Both the position numbers and the translations under genes were made by a program. The notes under the pieces were generated by a model, which saw only the letters and a list, made by a program, of their open reading frames with translations, did no database searches and had not been told where the DNA came from. Shown in pieces: positions 7,001 to 8,991 of a stretch of 8,991 bases of DNA. The stretch's first letter is position 1; every line of letters starts with the position of its first letter. The stretch lies in assembly GCA_003555285.1 (NCBI GenBank), contig PWGH01000267.1, positions 1 through 8,991 of the forward strand, written 5' to 3'. This DNA comes from Thioalkalivibrio sp. (lineage in GTDB: Bacteria; Pseudomonadota; Gammaproteobacteria; Ectothiorhodospirales; Ectothiorhodospiraceae).

Positions 7001-8007
7001 TTGCCGAGGGTACGATCCGGGTGTGTCAGGGCGAGGCGGTGCTGCTGGAAGACGATCGCGCGGCCCTGCAGCGCCAATGGCAGGAGACGAGCTTTCACAT
7101 CCAGCGCCTGCGCGACGATCCCGAATGCGCCGAGGAGGAATTGGCACGGGTCGCCCAGGATCCGGGGCTGCGGGCCGAACTGTCCTTTGCGCCGCAGGAC
7201 GATGTGGCCGCCCCCTTCATTCTCCGCGGGGCCCGTCCGCGCGTCGCGATCCTGCGCGAGCAGGGGGTGAACGGCCAGCTCGAGATGGCGGCCGCCTTCG
7301 AGCGCGCCGGCTTTGCGCCAGTCGATGTGCACATGACCGATCTGCTCGCCGGGCGCCAGGAGCTGGCTGGCTTTCGCGGTCTGGCAGGCTGCGGCGGTTT
7401 TTCCTACGGCGATGTGCTGGGCGCCGGCGGCGGCTGGGCCAAGACCATCCTGTTCAATGCCGCACTGCGCGATCAGTTCCAGGCCTTTTTCGAACGCGAC
7501 GACACCTTCGCCCTCGGAATCTGCAACGGTTGTCAGATGTTCTCATACCTGGCCCCGCTGATCCCGGGCACCGCGCATTGGCCGCGCTTCGTCCGCAATC
7601 GCTCCGAACAGTTCGAAGCGCGCCTGTCGCTGGTGCGCGTGGAAGAGAATGCCTCGATCCTGTTGGACGGCATGGCGGGCTCGGTGTTGCCGGTGGTCGT
7701 CTCCCACGGCGAGGGGCAGGCGCGTTTTGCGCAAGCCACCGATCCAGCGACGCTGCAGGCGCAGCGCCAGGTGGTCTTGCGCTACGTCGAGGCCGATGGG
7801 ACGCCGGCCGAGCGCTACCCGGCAAACCCGAACGGTTCACCCCAGGGCGTGACCGGGTTCACCAGTGACGACGGCCGGGTGACGGTGATGATGCCGCACC
7901 CGGAACGGGTGTTCCGCACGATCCAGCATTCGTGGCACCCGGACACCTGGGGGCCGGATGGCCCGTGGCTGCGGCTGTTCCGCAATGCCCGGGTGTGGGT
8001 GGGGTAG
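4099..8007 (+). CDS. purL: Phosphoribosylformylglycinamidine (FGAM) synthase, large single-chain type
   Basis: PurL catalyses the fourth step of purine synthesis: FGAR plus glutamine plus ATP to FGAM, glutamate, ADP and phosphate. The product has 1302 residues, against about 1295 in E. coli. Order of parts: a PurS-like N-terminal domain (about 1-150), a linker, then two AIRS-type synthetase halves with NSEHCRHK at 215-222, HNHPTAISPFPG from His298, GDRSVGGL at 665, GKDSLSMRT at 784 and HDRSDGGL at 893. Last is a class I glutaminase domain from about 1046, with nucleophile Cys1142 in GICNGCQ and the His1267/Glu1269 pair in MMPHPER. All key residues are present. The ATG at 4099 has AAAGGA 6 bases upstream; an in-frame start at 3952 would lie antisense inside ssrA and is rejected. 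The next gene begins 3 bases after the TAG stop, indicating one transcript. Confidence 0.98.
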   Translation: MRVFEGGRALSSFRIRQREAGLHAVHPATGRLAARFIYLVETRRALSADEEVRLEDLFLGEGERWTAPDFSAFRSLVVVPRMGTISPWSSKATEIAFHAGLEDAVHRIERGVHWFVEGAAAVELPLESLAAPLHDRMTEMVLADAAAAAALFREEPPAPLGQVELQPDPIAALEAANRELGLALSDEEIRYLADAYREMARAPTDAELMMFAQANSEHCRHKIFNAQWVLDGQAQEQTLFGMIRHTYNQHPEGVLSAYCDNASVMAGHRGTRFIPDPLTGTYQRQELELQILMKVETHNHPTAISPFPGAATGSGGEIRDEGATGRGSKPKAGLGGFSVSNLQIPDFPQPWEVDYGRPARIESALRIMIEGPIGAAAFNNEFGRPALTGYFRTLELEAGEGATRALFGYHKPIMIAGGLGSIRLEHVHKETLPPGTPVVVLGGPAMLIGLGGGAASSVASGASAEQLDFASVQRGNPEIERRCQEVIDRCTARGAENPILSIHDVGAGGLSNAIPEILNDAGRGGMIELREIPSAEPGLSPLELWCNEAQERYVLAIAADQLPVFCAIAERERAPFAVVGTATEAAHLRVDDRLFGTPAVDLPMAVLLGKTPRMTRTDRRQSLQTVPLAPAGAPTQTQAQALREALGAVLRLPAVAAKHFLITIGDRSVGGLTARDQMVGPWQVPVADCAVTLTDFEGYTGEAMAMGERAPLAILSAPASGRMAVGEVITNLAGADIAGTERIRLSANWMAAAGVPGQDAALFDTVRAIGEELCPQLGISIPVGKDSLSMRTLWEQDGQAREMIAPVSLIVSGFAPVDDVRRTLTPLPATGSTGGLWLIDLGEGQARLGASALALVSGVIGESPPDLVDPGHLRGFFGVIQALKRAGSITAYHDRSDGGLIVTLLEMAFAGRCGLDIAVPASVAALPWLFNEELGAVIQVAPGAEAAVREAFAAVALGAHLHPVASLVAEGTIRVCQGEAVLLEDDRAALQRQWQETSFHIQRLRDDPECAEEELARVAQDPGLRAELSFAPQDDVAAPFILRGARPRVAILREQGVNGQLEMAAAFERAGFAPVDVHMTDLLAGRQELAGFRGLAGCGGFSYGDVLGAGGGWAKTILFNAALRDQFQAFFERDDTFALGICNGCQMFSYLAPLIPGTAHWPRFVRNRSEQFEARLSLVRVEENASILLDGMAGSVLPVVVSHGEGQARFAQATDPATLQAQRQVVLRYVEADGTPAERYPANPNGSPQGVTGFTSDDGRVTVMMPHPERVFRTIQHSWHPDTWGPDGPWLRLFRNARVWVG

Positions 8008-8010
8008 CCG

Positions 8011-8496
8011 ATGATGCCAAAACTACGAATTCTGATGGTGTGCATGGGCAACATTTGTCGTTCACCGATGGCGCAGGGGGTTTTGATCGCCCGCTTGCGG
8101 GAGGCCGGTCTGGAGGCCCGGGTCGAGGTGGATTCCGCCGGTACCTACGGCTACCACAGCGGCGAGCCGCCGGACCCACGGGCACAGGCAGCGGCTCGGC
8201 AACGCGGCTACGCGATCGGGGACCAGCGGGCCCGTTGCCTGACGGTTGAGGACTTCCATGGCTTCGATTACATCCTGGTCATGGATCATGAAAATTTGCG
8301 CAATGCGCAGTCCATGCAACCCCTGAACGCCGGGGCCCGACTGCACCGATTTCTTGAATTTGCCACTCTTTCTTCCGAGGAGGATGTGCCGGATCCGTAT
8401 TATGGTGGCGCCCAGGGCTTCAGCCACGTGCTGGATCTGGTGGAAGAGGCGACCGATGGGTTCCTGAAGCACCTGCGTCGACACCATGGCCTGTGA
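8011..8496 (+). CDS. Low-molecular-weight protein tyrosine phosphatase
   Basis: A 161-residue cytoplasmic phosphatase of the LMW-PTP (arsenate-reductase-like) fold, which removes phosphate from tyrosine via a cysteinyl-phosphate. The P-loop is CMGNICRS, with nucleophile Cys11 and Arg17; Cys16 next to the arginine is unusual but tolerated in this loop. SAGTYGYHSG follows at 42-51, and the general acid is Asp128 in DVPDPYYGG. Length is typical. The ATG at 8011 is 3 bases past the purL stop, and the G-rich run GGTGGGG at about 7998-8004 overlaps the purL end, so expression is likely coupled; the next codon (8014) is also ATG and could be used. It lacks the neighbours (Wzc-type kinase, exopolysaccharide genes) of capsule-linked phosphatases, so its substrate is open. 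In Pseudomonas a related gene, ptpA, lies near rne, which fits the convergent gene to the right. Confidence 0.95.
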   Translation: MMPKLRILMVCMGNICRSPMAQGVLIARLREAGLEARVEVDSAGTYGYHSGEPPDPRAQAAARQRGYAIGDQRARCLTVEDFHGFDYILVMDHENLRNAQSMQPLNAGARLHRFLEFATLSSEEDVPDPYYGGAQGFSHVLDLVEEATDGFLKHLRRHHGL

Positions 8497-8582
8497 CGAC
8501 AGCGGGTTCTGACGCGGTTAAGGCTTCGGCGGCGAGGGCGTCCAAGGACTAGAGCTGCTGAGGGCGGCGTTTGAGGGTCCAC

Positions 8583-8605
8583 AAAAAAGCCCCCGCGCCG
8601 GGGGC
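8583..8605 (-). terminator. Intrinsic terminator of the convergent minus-strand gene
   Basis: Read on the minus strand, GCCCCCG (8605-8599), loop GCG, CGGGGGC (8595-8589), then six T (8588-8583). This is a perfect 7-bp GC stem with a 3-base loop and a U tract, 37 bases beyond the TAA of the minus-strand gene. There is no T run in the plus direction, so it would not terminate the purL-phosphatase transcript by the classical mechanism. Confidence 0.87.
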
Positions 8606-8642
8606 GTCGGGGGCTCGGTCGGGCTCTTACGGGCTGAGCTGG

Positions 8643-8991
8643 TTAGTCGTCGGTGCCGCGGTCGGAGGCTGTGTTGCCCGCAACCTCCTGCCCGGTAGTG
8701 CCGGCCGACGGCGTGGATTCCGTTCCCGAGGCCGTGTCGGCGGCCGCCTTGGGGCGACGGGGCCGCGGTTTGCGACTGGGCTTGCGCTTGGTCGCGACCG
8801 GTGCACCCTCGGTGCCGGGTTCCACAGCGGTGGGCTCGCTGGCCGCGGGCGCTTCGGTGGCTTTGGCGTCGGCTGGTGCATCGGCCGCCTGGGTCGATAC
8901 CGCCCGCGGCTTGCGTGGCCGGCGCGCGCGTTTGGGTTTGGTCGTGGCCACCGGCTCGGTGGCGGCCGAGCCGTCCTCGGCCGGAGCAGTC
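8643..8991 (-). CDS. C-terminal tail of a basic, low-complexity protein (possibly RNase E); start outside window
   Basis: The frame is open from the window edge to TAA at 8645-8643, giving about 115 residues; a GTG at 8951 is internal and not a credible start. The sequence is almost entirely Ala, Pro, Lys, Arg, Thr, Glu and Gly, with two strongly basic blocks (KRARRPRKPRAV and KRKPSRKPRPRRPK) separated by acidic Ala/Pro-rich linkers, and an acidic end (SDRGTDD). No folded domain is visible, so this is a disordered tail that probably binds nucleic acid. Such basic blocks are typical of the C-terminal scaffold half of RNase E, and in Pseudomonas rne lies close to an LMW phosphatase gene, so RNase E is the leading guess. 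Other basic-tailed proteins (histone-H1-like regulators, RNA helicases) are possible. The strong terminator just downstream supports a real gene end. Confidence 0.72.
   Translation of the reverse strand, partial: TAPAEDGSAATEPVATTKPKRARRPRKPRAVSTQAADAPADAKATEAPAASEPTAVEPGTEGAPVATKRKPSRKPRPRRPKAAADTASGTESTPSAGTTGQEVAGNTASDRGTDD

Noticed and set aside
6079..7332. 417-codon minus-strand open frame inside purL
   Set aside because: It is a shadow frame of GC-rich purL: rich in His, Arg and Gln, with no domain, and fully antisense to conserved PurL motifs.
8583..8605. Reading the GC hairpin as a bidirectional terminator that also ends the phosphatase transcript
   Set aside because: The T run exists only in the minus direction; in the plus direction the stem is followed by G-rich sequence.
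1..8991. CRISPR array, tRNA genes, rRNA or insertion-sequence ends
   Set aside because: I saw no regularly spaced repeats, no cloverleaf other than the tmRNA tRNA-like ends, and no transposase with paired terminal inverted repeats.

Overview
The window looks like the chromosome of a GC-rich gammaproteobacterium. The evidence is a large single-chain PurL of about 1300 residues, an HspQ of the usual proteobacterial length, and a one-piece tmRNA with the tag ANDDNYALAA, a tag I recall from Pseudomonas and related groups. Genus cannot be fixed from sequence alone; a Chromatiales- or Ectothiorhodospira-like lineage is only a guess.

The left part (1 to about 2400) is accessory DNA. It opens inside a type I restriction enzyme R subunit (hsdR, last 380 codons). 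An 11-base overlap leads into a YgjP-type zinc metallopeptidase gene. The peptidase stop codon lies inside a structure that reads as an integron attC recombination site (1868-1938). About 20 bases after it starts an unrecognised 124-residue ORF with a strong ribosome binding site and clearly lower GC (about 53% by hand count). This is the layout of an integron gene cassette, although no integrase gene is in view.

The middle (about 2400 to 3640) holds one solid gene, hspQ (2890-3210), between two gene-poor stretches. The stretch after hspQ is dense in short direct and inverted repeats. It abuts the 3' end of ssrA, a common integration target for phages and islands.

The right part (3637 to 8991) is core chromosome. 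ssrA (tmRNA, minus strand) and purL (plus strand) diverge from a 102-base intergenic region. purL is followed after 3 bases by a low-molecular-weight protein tyrosine phosphatase gene, probably cotranscribed. A convergent minus-strand gene enters from the right edge; only its basic Ala/Pro/Lys/Arg-rich C-terminal tail and its intrinsic terminator are visible. RNase E is a reasonable but unproven identity.

Functionally the window joins DNA defence (type I restriction with its companion peptidase), a probable mobile cassette, protein quality control (tmRNA, HspQ), purine synthesis (PurL) and phosphotyrosine signalling. No convincing new multi-gene system is visible. The most interesting items are the attC with its orphan cassette protein, the coupled HsdR-peptidase pair, and the repeat cluster beside ssrA.
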